From positions 1-64,000 of the forward strand of contig WHUX01000213.1 in NCBI GenBank assembly GCA_015179025.1: DNA of 64,000 bases, written 5' to 3'. Position 1 is the stretch's first letter; the number at the start of each line of letters is the position of its first letter. This document shows positions 12,281 to 22,998 of the stretch, piece after piece. The position numbers and the translations under genes were made by a program. The DNA comes from Terfezia claveryi. Taxonomy: Eukaryota > Ascomycota > Pezizomycetes > Pezizales > Pezizaceae. Under the pieces are notes generated by a model. That model searched no databases. It was not told the DNA's origin and saw nothing but the letters and a program-made list of their open reading frames with translations.

Positions 12281-13318
12281 TATTGATAAAGTACTGATTT
12301 ACTAGAAAAAAAAAGAATTGATAATTTCCCAGCGACTGCAAAAGATTCATTGATTTCCCAGTCGATTAGACCCCCTCTAGTATTCCAATTTGGTTCAGCT
12401 AGAGCAATATAGTCATGATCTGTTGATACTTTCATATGTTAATAAATTAAGCATTTCAGATTATTCTTAAAGTATCCGCGACAACAATTAGAGTAGAAGT
12501 TTTCGCAACACCAGTAGTTATAGATGCCTGGTGAACTGTGGTTTACCGAGCAGTTAGAGTATCTAAAATATCAAACTCTAAGCCCATAAGGTCAGTAGTT
12601 GGGTAAAGGTTATCAGGTTTAGCAATATCAAACTGCAAAAGTATGAGGTTTGTTGTAGCATTGTGCCATTTGATCTCCCACAACGCTGTAAAATACCATC
12701 TACCTGTTGTATAATTCTAGGTAGAACCTGCTTCGTTTTGGTTTAAAATCAAGAACTTGGAGTAGCTTAGCAACCTGCATATAAAACAGTACCTGTTATT
12801 AAGAAAGTACCGCTTTGCACCTGACCTGGATTTTATAAGCGAGGAATAGCCTGGATTTTTCTAGTATAAAAATCAATCTTGCAACAAGATGTAGACAAAA
12901 GTATTATAATTATGATTGCTCCAAATTTCACTGAATTCCACATAGCATATCGATATTCAGCATAAGATGGTCGATATAGCTCCGGCAATAAGGCCTTGTC
13001 AATAAGAACCCCCTCGGATAAGAAACTAATTTCCAAATACCCATTGGATAGGGTTGCGGATTTTTAGGGCAGCAGTAAACTCAGTATCCTCTTCCCTATT
13101 CCTTCATCATCAGAGATGCAGTAATGAGTTGTTAACATCGCCAGCATGTACTTCATCATCTGGAGGGCTTGAGGTAATTTTCCCGGAATTCTCCCTTGTT
13201 CAATGTCTGCCGTCTCCCACTAATCAACAGGAAGGGTATATGATGTGGATAGGGCAGTCAAAATAACTTCTTAGGGTGTTTTTTCAGTGTCGCAGAATGT
13301 TTTGTTCGATTGAGATTT

Positions 13319-13417
13319 ACCAAATTGAGGAATTATATTAATTGCCCGCGGCCGGCACAGTGGGTGTGCTGCCCACGGGAGGCATATGCTGCCCGCGAGC
13401 GGCCCAGAACATATATA
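13319..13417 (-). repeat. Right terminal inverted repeat
   Basis: Inverted partner of the left repeat. It carries the same CCCACTGTGCCGGCCGCGGG block and the same outer TATATATGTTCTGGGCC. Its central segment differs slightly from the left copy (CATATGCCTCCCGTGGGCAGC), showing that the ends have diverged a little since insertion. Confidence 0.8.
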
Positions 13418-13451
13418 TTAGTTAATTATGCAGAATATATCAAGTAACCCA

Positions 13452-13548
13452 TCCGTCGTGGTGTAGTGGCTAGCATTTGAGACTCTCATATTTCACGCCA
13501 AGTGAAATCGTGGACTCTCAGAACCCGGGTTCAATTCCCGGCGACGGA
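13452..13548 (+). tRNA. tRNA-Glu (anticodon CUC) with intron
   Basis: The acceptor arms TCCGTCG (13452-13458) and CGACGGA (13542-13548) pair over 7 bp. The D-arm region has the usual GTGTAGTGGCTAGC. The anticodon stem TGAGA/TCTCA (13478-13482 and 13516-13520) encloses the loop CT-CTC-A plus C, giving anticodon CUC at 13485-13487. The T-stem CCGGG/CCCGG and loop TTCAATT are complete. A 26-nt intron at 13489-13514 sits one base after the anticodon, the canonical position, and forms its own hairpin (ATTTCAC with GTGAAAT). T-runs follow. The layout matches eukaryotic tRNA-Glu; the CCA end is not encoded, as expected. Confidence 0.9.
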
Positions 13549-13556
13549 ACTCATTC

Positions 13557-13568
13557 TTTTTACTTTTT
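13557..13568 (+). terminator. Pol III terminator of tRNA-Glu
   Basis: Two T-runs (five Ts, then five Ts after AC) begin 9 bases after the discriminator end of the tRNA, as expected for RNA polymerase III termination. Confidence 0.7.
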
Positions 13569-14200
13569 CCCTATTGGGGAAATCCCCCCCTCTAATATCA
13601 TCACCATAACCTGTGGCATAGTACATATAGTTCCCCGCACCCGAATGCAGAATGCTCAAGAGGATGTTTTAAATGAATCGCAATTAGCCTTTATGCCTGC
13701 AAGATGATGACCTGGTATCAATTTTGGGGCAAGTCAATTGGTTATTGTGCATAATGTAAATAACTTCATATCTACCAGGATATCAATCTATACTTTTCAC
13801 CATATTCATGACTTGGTCGTGGCTGCTTCTAGTTATGGATTCGCTAAGGGCCAAGTATTCAGGGTAACCATTTGAAACCATTATACCACTATTGCATCAC
13901 ATCTTCTGAACATACACGGATAACCAAATCCCGCCATCTCTCATAAATGGCAGGTCAATCAATTTGTGGTGTACAAAGGCACACTTAAACAAACAAACAT
14001 TAACCCAGTACCTAAGTATCCAATCCTCTGATCACATTCCAAACAAACCATCGAAACAAATACCGCTGACAACGAAAACCAAAAGTAAGAAACAAACTAT
14101 AAAATTCAACCTTTTAATCCCAAGCATAGATGCAAGAGTATCCGCAGCAAATAAGAGGTACACCACATACACCTCCACCGCAACCCATTACTCCTTACGT
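13569..14200. other. Intergenic, 3' flank of RNR1
   Basis: No gene is seen between the tRNA and the RNR1 stop codon. The part nearest RNR1 is A/C-rich on the plus strand and probably contains its 3' untranslated region. Confidence 0.5.
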
Positions 14201-17200
14201 CTAACCCGAGCACATCATACATTCCTCCTTATTTTCGATACTGCACGACAAGGCCGCATCAGCATAAATATCCACCTCCCTAGACTCACTCACCCCCGCA
14301 CCATCTTCACTCTGAACCTTCGTAAGACGTAGCTCATCCTCATTAGTAGGGCTCTCCAGCGGCTCAGTAGTGAGCAACTTCGGACTGTCACCCTCGTCAT
14401 CATCCGCCTTGAAGCTAGGGATATCATGAGGCGTAGCGCGAGTGGTATTCGCTGGCTTTGTTGCTGGCTTTGTTACTGGCTTCACCTCTTCCACCGGGGG
14501 GGCTGCGGACAAGGCAGCTGCAGAGGCGCCATTGGGTACAGATGTAGCCATCATTGGTCGAGGAATGGGGTTGTTGGAGTTTCCGCTGTTATAAGAGCTC
14601 ATACCGCTAGGTCTTCCCTTACGTGGTAGGGTCTTTGCAACAGTAGTGTCCTCTACTTTAAGCGCCTCCTTGTCGACAGTGAACTGGATAGCTGCGGCAG
14701 CTGCCTGTGTACGGAGATAGTACATCCCCGTCTTAAGACCCTTCTTCCATCCATAAAAGTGCATAGATGTGAGCTTACCCATGGTAGGGTTTTGGATGTG
14801 GATATTGAGAGACTGGCTCTGGTCAATGTAGGCAGAGCGGTCAGCGGCGAGATCAATAATGACCTTCTGGCTGATCTCCCACACTGTCTTGTAGAGGGCC
14901 TTGATATCGTCAGGAATATTGGGAATATTTTGTACAGATCCGTTATCGGCAATGATACGGTTCTTCATATTGTCGGACCATAGTCCCATGTCAACAAGGT
15001 CCTTCAAGAGCCATGGGTTAACGACCTGAAATTCGCCAGCCAAGACACGACGGGAGTAGATGTTGGAGGTATAAGGCTCGAAACACTCGTTGAATCCGAG
15101 AATCTGACTGGTGCTTGCAGTTGGCATGGGTGCCACTAGCAAACTGTTGCGCAGGCCGTACTTTGCGAGCCTCTCCTTCAAGCTGGCCCAATCCCACAAG
15201 TCACTTGGGGTAACTCCCCACAAATCGTATTGGAGTTGACCCTTGGAGGCGGGAGATCCCTCATAAGTGCTATATGGACCCTCTTCTGCGGCAAGGTCAA
15301 TGGAAGACTCCACGGCGGCGTGGTAGATCGTCTCGAAGATCTGTGCGTTAAGTTGCTTTGCCTGAGGGGAATCGAATGGCATGCGGAGGGCAAGGAAAGC
15401 ATCAGCAAGGCCTTGGACACCGACACCAATGGGCCTGTGCCTCATGTTGCTTAGTCTGGCCTCCTCCACAGGGTAATAGTTGACATCAATGATCTTGTTC
15501 AAATTCTTGACCACGACCTTTGTGACATCATGCAATTTGGCAAAGTCATATTCTCCCCTGCTGATATCAATGTAGGTAGGAAGGGCTAAACTTGCAAGGT
15601 TGCAGACAGCAACTTCGTCTGGGGCACTATATTCAACAATTTCGGTGCAGAGATTAGAGGATCGGATCGTTCCCAGATTCTGCTGGTTCGACTTCCTGTT
15701 GCATGAATCCTTGTACAACATGAAAGGGTTACCAGTCTCGGTCTGCGATTCAAGAATGCCGTACCAGAGCTTCTGGGCTTTGATAGTCTTGCGGGGTAGT
15801 CCCGGTGTGTTCTCATATTTGTGGTATAGCGCTTCAAACTTTTCACCCCAGACGTCTGCAAGTCCTGGTGCTTCATTAGGACAGAATAAGCTCCATTCGC
15901 CGTTCGCTTCCACTCTCTTCATGAACAAATCGGGTATCCAAAGGGCGTAGAAAAGGTCTCTTGCTCTAGCTTCTTCCTTTCCATGATTCTTTCGGAGGTC
16001 CAAGAAGTCGAAAATGTCTGCGTGCCATGGCTCAAGGTAAATAGCAAAAGCGCCTGGACGTTTGTTGCCCCCTTGGTCGACATAGCGGGCAGTGTTATTG
16101 TAAACCTGGAGCATGGGAACAAGACCATTCGATGAACCATTTGTACCAGCAATGTAAGATCCGGTGGCTCGAATGCAATGAACGTTGAGACCAATCCCTC
16201 CGGCGGTCTTGGAGATCATTGCACAGGTCTTCAGTGTATCATAAATCCCTTCGATCGAGTCATCCTTCATGGTGACCAAAAAGCATGAACTCAACTGGGG
16301 CTGGGGGGTACCAGCATTGAAGAGTGTGGGGGACGCATGTGTGAAGTATTTGGAGCTCATCAGGTTGTAAGTCTCAATAACCTTCTCCACGTTGTCTCCA
16401 TGAATTCCAACAGCAACACGCATAATCATGTGCTGTGGTCTCTCGGCAACTTTCCCATCAATACGGAGAAGGTACGATCGCTCGAGCGTCTTGAAACCAA
16501 AGTAGTTGTAGTTGAAGTCTTTATCGTAGACAATTGCAGAGTTTAGCTCGTTAGAATGACGCAAAACCGTTTCGTAAGTCTCTGTTGAGATCATTGGGGA
16601 TGGTCGTCCATTTTTCTGGGTGGTGGTGGTTAGAAAAAATCCGGATAACAATCTGGAAGGTCAACTCACAGGATTGACATAGTGGTACAGGTCACTGATG
16701 ACTTGGCTGAATTGTTTCTTTGTTTGTTTATGCAAGTTGCTGACTGCAATTCTTGCAGCGAGAATGGCGTAGTCTGGGTGGGTGACAGTCATGTATGCTG
16801 CTGTTTCTGCAGCCTTTTATCTCCAAAACATTAGCCAAGCCCGGTTTTGAGACAATCCCTTTGTGGAGTAGGATAGTCAGAGCCTTACCAGATTGTCCAA
16901 CTCGATGGTAGTCACACCTTGGTACACCCCCGAGATGACTTTTTGGGTGATACTGGCGGCGTCGACATGTTCAGAGTCCAATCCATAACACAGACGAGAG
17001 ACACGGGCTGTGATTTTGTCGAATTGAACCCGTTCCTTGCGACCGTCTAGCAGAAACAGCTGTTAGCTCTAGGCGCGGTCAGTGCTTACGGACGGCAGAC
17101 ACGCATAAAGTGGAAATGACCCCGCACCACACGGAAGAGGGGCCAATTCAATATCTGAGGTCTTTTCTTGAAATGCCAGCACGGCCATAAATCGGCAGCC

Positions 17201-17236
17201 CAGTAGATAATACATACCTCTCTTGTAGACATACAT
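14201..17236 (-). CDS. RNR1: Ribonucleoside-diphosphate reductase large subunit (class Ia)
   Basis: Four exons: 17236-17218, 17046-16889, 16813-16670 and 16615-14201. All introns are GT-AG and in phase, giving 911 residues. It reduces ribonucleoside diphosphates to deoxy forms together with the small R2 subunit in the cytosol. The N-terminus [18 protein letters not shown] is the ATP-cone activity domain. Catalytic features are visible: the redox cysteines in [13 protein letters not shown] and [13 protein letters not shown], the NLCTEI loop carrying the radical Cys and neighbouring Asn and Glu, and the nucleotide-binding PMPTAS. The C-terminal tail ends ECMMCSG, the swinging thiol pair. A low-complexity Ala/Pro/Thr linker precedes the tail. 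The start is the ATG that gives the canonical ATP-cone. An MCB-type site lies about 287 bp upstream. Confidence 0.97.
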
Positions 17237-18845
17237 GGTGCCTGTCGTCTTTGTTTGTTCACAGGGCTCGCTTATTTGTGACGGTGCTCCGAGCTGGAAC
17301 GTTTGCTTTCACTTGTCTCTCACCGAGTAGCCTGTGGGGTATAAATGAAATGAACTTTTCAGTGTGTACGGAAAAGGAGGAGGCGTACTTGGAGAAACAA
17401 AACCAGTCGTGGGGGGGTGGGGGTGTTTGGGTGATGATGATGATGATGGGGAGGAGAGTGAGACGGGAGGTGGGGAGGACGGGCCACAAAAAAACCTCGC
17501 GTCCTAAAGTACTGTTCCAGGGACGCGTTAATCTTAATCACCAGGCTAGATCCCGCAAACAAACAAACTGGGTAGGCAGTGCTAGCAGTGCAAGGTTAGG
17601 GTTCCAGCAAATTGAACTTTTTTTTTTTTCGGGCGCGGCCACTGCCATGAATTGCCTTGGCAGGGCTGTAGTACGGAGGGTAAGAAACAAACAGCTTCTA
17701 GGGAACATACGTCTATACTCTAACTACAGTACCTCTTGTACGGTATCTGCGCCTTTCCAATCGACTCGGAGCTTTGCAATTGGTCCTCGATACAAGGGCA
17801 ACCGGAGGTGAGGAAGTGTACCGCTTGCAATTGGTCAATTGAGTTAACCTACCCAGGACTGACTGGGTTACTGTGCATACACTCACACTTCAAGACCCGT
17901 GCCACCAAGGGTACCGCCCATCGCTCGATATTGCACATTCATCTGGCATGAGAGCAAGTTGTATCTAAGTCCAGATGAAAAGTTAATCAACCCTAATAAT
18001 ATATATGGATTGCGGACATTTAATACAGGTGCAGACCTTGATTCTTGGCGGTGACGCCAAGCATCCCAATTGGCATCACTTCCCAAAAAGGAAGTGCAGC
18101 AGAAGCCCCTCTACATATAGCATACGAGTTCTAGTTATCACCCCAACCCACACTTCATGCCTCTCGACAACCATTTGGTCACCTTCACACCGGGTGCTCA
18201 ACGGTAAGGGTCTTCCCTTCATATAAGCGACTGGTCCATCGGCCTTACATATGTATACTGTACATAAGCTCATACAACGGCGTCCCCAGCGTATGGAGAA
18301 TGTTGTGCCTACCCGGAGTTTCTCAGGAGAGGTACTACATAGGACTGACGATACCGGGCTTCAATCTCAGGACTATGCCTTCAATTCAACCAACACCTCA
18401 CCAATTCACACTAATAGGACCGTACGAAGAATGGGCTTGCTGCCATGCCTCCATACATTACCATTTCCAACCATCTGGATCCAGAGCCCCATTGACTACG
18501 AGCTGGTAAATACTGAAGCAAGCACCACGGCATGCATCACAAAAGGGCACATAACTCATTTCATGAGTACTCTAGTCTCCAATTCATTTGCCGTCATAAA
18601 TAATCATCGTACACCATGACAAAGTATAGGTGGAGATATATCACCTGAACAAAAAAACCCTATATCGATCGCGAATTCCAAGCACCCAGTTATCCACACG
18701 AATAGTACACAAATCGAAAAACTCCTTCAGCTCAGCAGATTTTCCAAAACAAACCAATGAAAAGGGAATAATAGTAAAGAGAATTATTTTACAGAGAAGA
18801 AAGGCCAATGTCCTAGCAAGCTGTGACCAGCAACAAACTTGTGAT
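17237..18845. other. Intergenic between RNR1 and GDH
   Basis: No gene supported. It contains the RNR1 upstream region (T-run 17618-17630, MCB-like site, a GATGATGATGATG run near 17433) and the probable 3' flank of the glutamate dehydrogenase gene. A plus-strand frame at 17251-17811 has no coding character. Confidence 0.55.
17523..17528. promoter_or_regulatory. MCB-like ACGCGT upstream of RNR1
   Basis: A palindromic ACGCGT lies about 287 bp upstream of the RNR1 start, with a partial CGCGT copy near 17498. In budding and fission yeast, MluI cell-cycle boxes drive G1/S expression of ribonucleotide reductase genes. That this copy works the same way is inference. Confidence 0.4.
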
Positions 18846-20291
18846 TTAAGCCTTAACGGTCCACCAGTCACCGTGGTCGTGCATGGCCTTAGCGACCTTA
18901 GCGAAACCAGAGACGTTGGCACCACCAACCAAGGATGGGAGCTCGCCCTCAGCGAGATCAAAGTACTCCTTGGCAGTGTTCAAGCAGTCCCAGAAGCACC
19001 TCTCCATGATTCCGGCAAGCTCCTTGTCGACCTGCTCAGCGGTCCACCTGATCCTCATGGAGTTCTGAGCCATCTCGAGACCAGACACGGCGACACCACC
19101 GCAGTTGGCGGCCTTTGCAGGTCCGTACCACAAACCGTTCTGCTTCCTCTCAGCACGGTCGGCTTCATAGATATCAATTGCCTCCTGAGTGGATCCCATG
19201 TTGGAACCTTCAGCAAGGTACTTGCAGCCAGCAGCGATGAGGGCCTTGGCCTCCTTGGCGTTGACTTCGTTCTGAGTGGCAGATGGAAGAGCAATATCGA
19301 CTTTGCCGAGGTGGGTCCATGGGCGGGCACCTGGGATCCACTTGAATCGGGATTGCAGGCTCTCCTCAGCCTGGTGGAGCTCTGGCAGGTACTTGCGCTC
19401 GAGCTTGAGCTGAGCAATCTGAGCAATGTCGGCATCAGTGAATCCCTGTTCACCAGTAGCGACGAGGGCACCCTTGGAGTCGGAGAGTGAGATAACGGTA
19501 GCACCAAGCTCAAGAGCCTTAAGGGCGGCGAATTGGGCGACGTTTCCGGACCCGGAGATGGCAACACGCTTACCGGCAAAAGACTCTTTACCGCCGGAAG
19601 AATAGGCAATCATGTGCTGGACGTAGTACACTAGACCGTAACCGGTGGCCTCAGGACGGATTAAGGAGCCTCCCCAGGTCTCACCCTTACCAGTCAAGAC
19701 ACCCTCCCACTGGTTGCGGTAACTCTTGTAGGCACCGAACATGTAACCGACCTCTCGACCACCGACACCAATATCACCAGCTGGGACATCAGTAAAACCA
19801 CCAATGTGTCGGGAAAGCTCCTTCATGAAAGCATAGCAGAAGCGGCGAATCTCGCTGTCAGACTTGCCCTTGGGGTTGAAGTCGGAACCACCTTTACCAC
19901 CACCCATGGAGACTAGAGCATGTTAGCACAAGCACAAGATATTGCGTATGGAACGACCCTGTTACTTACGACCGGTGAGAGCATTCTTGAAGATCTGCTC
20001 GAAACCCAAGAACTTCAAGATGGAAAGGTTGACAGTGGGGTGGAACCTCAAGCCACCCTTGTAGGGACCGAGAGCAGAGTTGAATTGAACACGATAACCA
20101 GTGTTAACATGGAGCTCTCCTTTGTCGTCCTCCCAAACAACACGGAATTGGATGATACGCTCGGGGACGGAGACAACGGGAAGGCACTTCTCAAGCTCCG
20201 GGTGAACCTGGAAGAGCTTGGAGGCCTTGAGAGTGGAGACAAGCTCACTGTAAGCTTGTTGAAATTCTGGCTCAGCTGGGTGGTTGGACAT
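18846..20291 (-). CDS. gdhA: NADP-specific glutamate dehydrogenase
   Basis: Two exons, 20291-19970 and 19912-18846, with a 57-bp intron, giving 462 residues, the normal length for the hexameric fungal enzyme. It makes glutamate from 2-oxoglutarate, ammonium and NADPH in the cytosol. The joint restores the signature [17 protein letters not shown] that carries the catalytic lysine. Upstream is [15 protein letters not shown], the substrate-binding segment, and the Rossmann fold follows with [17 protein letters not shown]. The C-terminus [15 protein letters not shown] is typical. The start ATG gives [14 protein letters not shown], as in relatives. A paired GATA site sits 66-90 bp upstream, consistent with nitrogen regulation. 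Confidence in the NADP rather than NAD type rests on length and the N-terminus. Confidence 0.96.
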
Positions 20292-20356
20292 TTTGTTAGG
20301 GAGGTGGCTCTGCTAAATGGTACCAGTGTGGGGATATTGCGTAATATGTAGTGATA

Positions 20357-20381
20357 CTGATAAGGAACTCTAGCTTATCAG
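20357..20381. promoter_or_regulatory. Inverted pair of GATA sites upstream of GDH
   Basis: CTGATAAG at 20357-20364 and CTTATCAG at 20374-20381 form a perfect inverted repeat with a 9-bp spacer, each containing a GATA core. They lie 66-90 bp before the GDH start codon. GATA factors of the AreA/NIT2 type often bind paired sites in nitrogen-regulated fungal promoters; binding here is inferred. Confidence 0.5.
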
Positions 20382-20401
20382 GCCTTTGGTGAGGATTGGT
20401 G

Positions 20402-20412
20402 GATATATAAGG
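20402..20412 (-). promoter_or_regulatory. TATA-like element upstream of GDH
   Basis: The minus strand reads TTATATATCC about 115 bp upstream of the GDH start and about 25 bp beyond the paired GATA sites, a plausible core promoter position. Confidence 0.3.
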
Positions 20413-22998
20413 TTTGAGGTGCCTAATCAGATGGATGAAGAAATCGAGGGAAAGGAAATGGACGCCCCCTTTTAATACCCACCCGACTTCAACAAGAACG
20501 CCGTCTGAAGAAAGTTTTCCAACGCCGTTGACCCGTGGCTTCATTCGCGTAACATAACTCTTCCCCACGGGAATCGCCGGACTTACTGTGGCGAAAATTC
20601 ACGTTTGGGTTTAGTCTCCGGAAGATCACGAGGGTGAAGTCGGAAGATACCTTTTTCCTTGAGCTCTAGCCTCAGGGACGGCGACCTTCACCCCACTACA
20701 CCCACCGCGATTATTCCGACGTCTGGCCTGCATAGCCCCTCTGTAGAAGCCAGACTAATTCCGACGTATCAGCGAGCTGCGATAAGAGACAGGCTACCGT
20801 TAACCTAGCATACACCAAATCTAAATAAACAAACTCACCGATGAGCTTATCGCTTCCTTCCCTAGATTAGGACCCTAGGAACCCTATCTAGATCTAAGAA
20901 AAGATATGGAACTGTTCCAGATCTCCCTTAGTCACGAGCTGCGAGCCCCAATCGCCATGATGGGTAATGAGGTATCAAGATGTAAGTTGGAACTACTCGT
21001 GTTAGCTTCATAGTTCTGGCTCTTGTGTGTAGCGAAGATCATTGACATCCGTCCTGATACATACATAGCAATAGGTACGGCACGCTGTACCCACGGAACT
21101 TGGTTGTGTACCCGCCCTTAGGCCATATTTGGTTACATCATCTGCATTTCATGACTGCCGGTATCGATATCCGTCTGCGGAACATTGTTCCCCGGAAATG
21201 GTTGCAGGGATCCAGACGTCGCCGAATAACGACCACAATAGCTACGTAATAAAAACCCAACCAAGACCCCACACTTAGCTTTTTGCTTGCAAGTTTTTCA
21301 CTTCTGACGGTCGACTCACGAGACGCCTCAGGTTCATCTCAAATGCCTGAATACTCCCCGGAAACCGCAATATGCCAACCCCCCCCACAGTTGAATATTC
21401 AGCTCGATATGTTACGCAATGGTAGCTCAATTACGAATGAGTTACCGTAATAAATCTACATGCGGTAATTGAGAGTCAACATAGGCTCGAACAGCATATA
21501 TACTAGCGCTCACAGCCTTTTCTTGCTATCTTGTGTGGCGGACGGAAGCGTCGCGCGGCCTACCTCCAAATCGGCTTCCATTAGTTCACTTGATGACGGT
21601 AATTGAGTTCCGGCAGACTGATACAGAGGGGCTGGGCTATGGCTTTCACGAGAACATAATCATTTAATTTTTAGCGATCTATCTGTTTAGCGGGATATTC
21701 CCCTCTATATCCACCAAAAGTCTGCGCTCCATCAATATTATGCATTGTTCCTGCGTCGGCGATGAAATTTCCCCACATGCTTGCAGCTATGGACGATATA
21801 AAATTTTTTTTGGCTGTCTACAAATGACGAGATTCGGAGGGGCTACTCTACCTATATGATCATCTCTTACCTCCTCGAAAGTGCAGAGATAGGGAAAGAG
21901 TGGAATGGAACGTCATCCAGTTGTCTGCGAAATCGGGCGAATTCTAATTCAGTCAGCAGTTCAACATTCGAAAACTACGAGGGTCTGGGCACGAGACTAT
22001 CGAAAACATTTCATCTCGTACTCCGTACTCCACAAGCTAAACTTAGACAGTTCCCGAATAATCCCTTGACTGCCGAGAACATCGACTCAATATATTCTCC
22101 TGATCACACCTTCCGAGGAATTACATTTCCTCGCAATCACAACCACAACATATTGATAACTCTTTCCGAGGAATTACATTTCCTCGAAAGGAGTGGTTCG
22201 CAACATGCGACATACCAGATCCCCTCAAAGCAACACGACATGCAGAAGTAGACTTGGTAAATCAGCATGTCAACGGTATTCAATATCCCCCTCCCCTAAA
22301 TCCCATCCTAGCTCCAATTGCAGGACACTTGCATTAAGACAAAACAACGTTTCAAAAATCCTCCAATATACACTGACTGTACGGTCGTAAGTGTTAGCAC
22401 ACCGGAATTGACCGAAACTGACCAATTTGCACATATTGGTAAAAATACATGGAAAACATTATCTAGTAGAATCTTACATAGAACTCTAGCATGAAATATA
22501 AAGTTTTGAACCAATATTAATCCCTGTATGTATGTACGTACTTTCAACAATTTTGTGAGATCTGGCAAAGGGCTGCCTTTGTCTTGAGAGTAAGAACATT
22601 TATTCCAAACCATCTATCTATCTGTATGCTCGAGTGAAAAAAAAAGAATTTGATGAAGTTTCATGAGTTTAATTAAATTTTAATAAGTAGTACTTACAGT
22701 AGGAACAAATTATTTGCTTACAATCTAGCTCTTTGATTATTTTTTTTTAATTTTAATTTAATTTAATTAATTTTATTAAATTTAGGTCATTTACGGATAT
22801 GTGAAAGGATATCATTGCTATTTTTTTTTTCTTTTTCTTTTTCTTAATGTACTGTAATGTATATAATTTTATATAATTATATTATACTTACGATTCCACC
22901 AACAACCTTAACACAAACGCACATACACACACATACAGTACATACACAACATACACACCCATATATTCATCCTCGCTTAGCCCTTCACTCACCTCACC
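20413..22998. other. Intergenic with duplicated hairpin motif
   Basis: No gene supported in 2.5 kb. It contains two identical 23-base hairpin motifs (22111 and 22164) and AT-rich tracts from 22680 to 22860 that probably belong to the 3' flank of the trehalose phosphorylase gene. There is a CA-rich tract at 22910-22965. Confidence 0.5.
22111..22186. repeat. Directly repeated 23-base hairpin
   Basis: An identical 23-base sequence occurs at 22111-22133 and 22164-22186. Each copy contains the inverted arms CGAGGAA and TTCCTCG around a short TTACAT-like loop. The second copy has flanking CTTT/AAAG that could extend the stem. No gene overlaps it. Confidence 0.7.

Larger units (their letters stand above)
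12184..13417. mobile_element. TIR-flanked, probably non-autonomous DNA element
   Basis: Two copies of a roughly 98-bp sequence lie in inverted orientation at 12184-12280 and 13319-13417. Each begins TATATATGTTCTGGGCCGCT and ends CTCAATTTGGT (inner side). They differ at few positions, mostly in a central GC-rich part. The interior of about 1.04 kb is AT-rich compared with the GC-rich ends. On the minus strand it contains protein-like runs interrupted by stops, for example WYFTALWEIKWHNATTN and IALAEPNWNTRGGLIDWEI, but no intact transposase. The target site duplication is ambiguous and may be a TA within the TATATAT end. The right end is 34 bp before the tRNA-Glu gene. The superfamily cannot be named. 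Confidence 0.75.

Noticed and set aside
17251..17811. Plus-strand frame of 186 codons upstream of RNR1
   Set aside because: Contains a homopolymer run and a GATGATG microsatellite, no homology, and lies in the RNR1 promoter.
18630..19490. Plus-strand open frame of 286 codons
   Set aside because: It lies antisense to the conserved NADP-GDH exon 2, whose codon bias keeps the reverse frame open. No family features.
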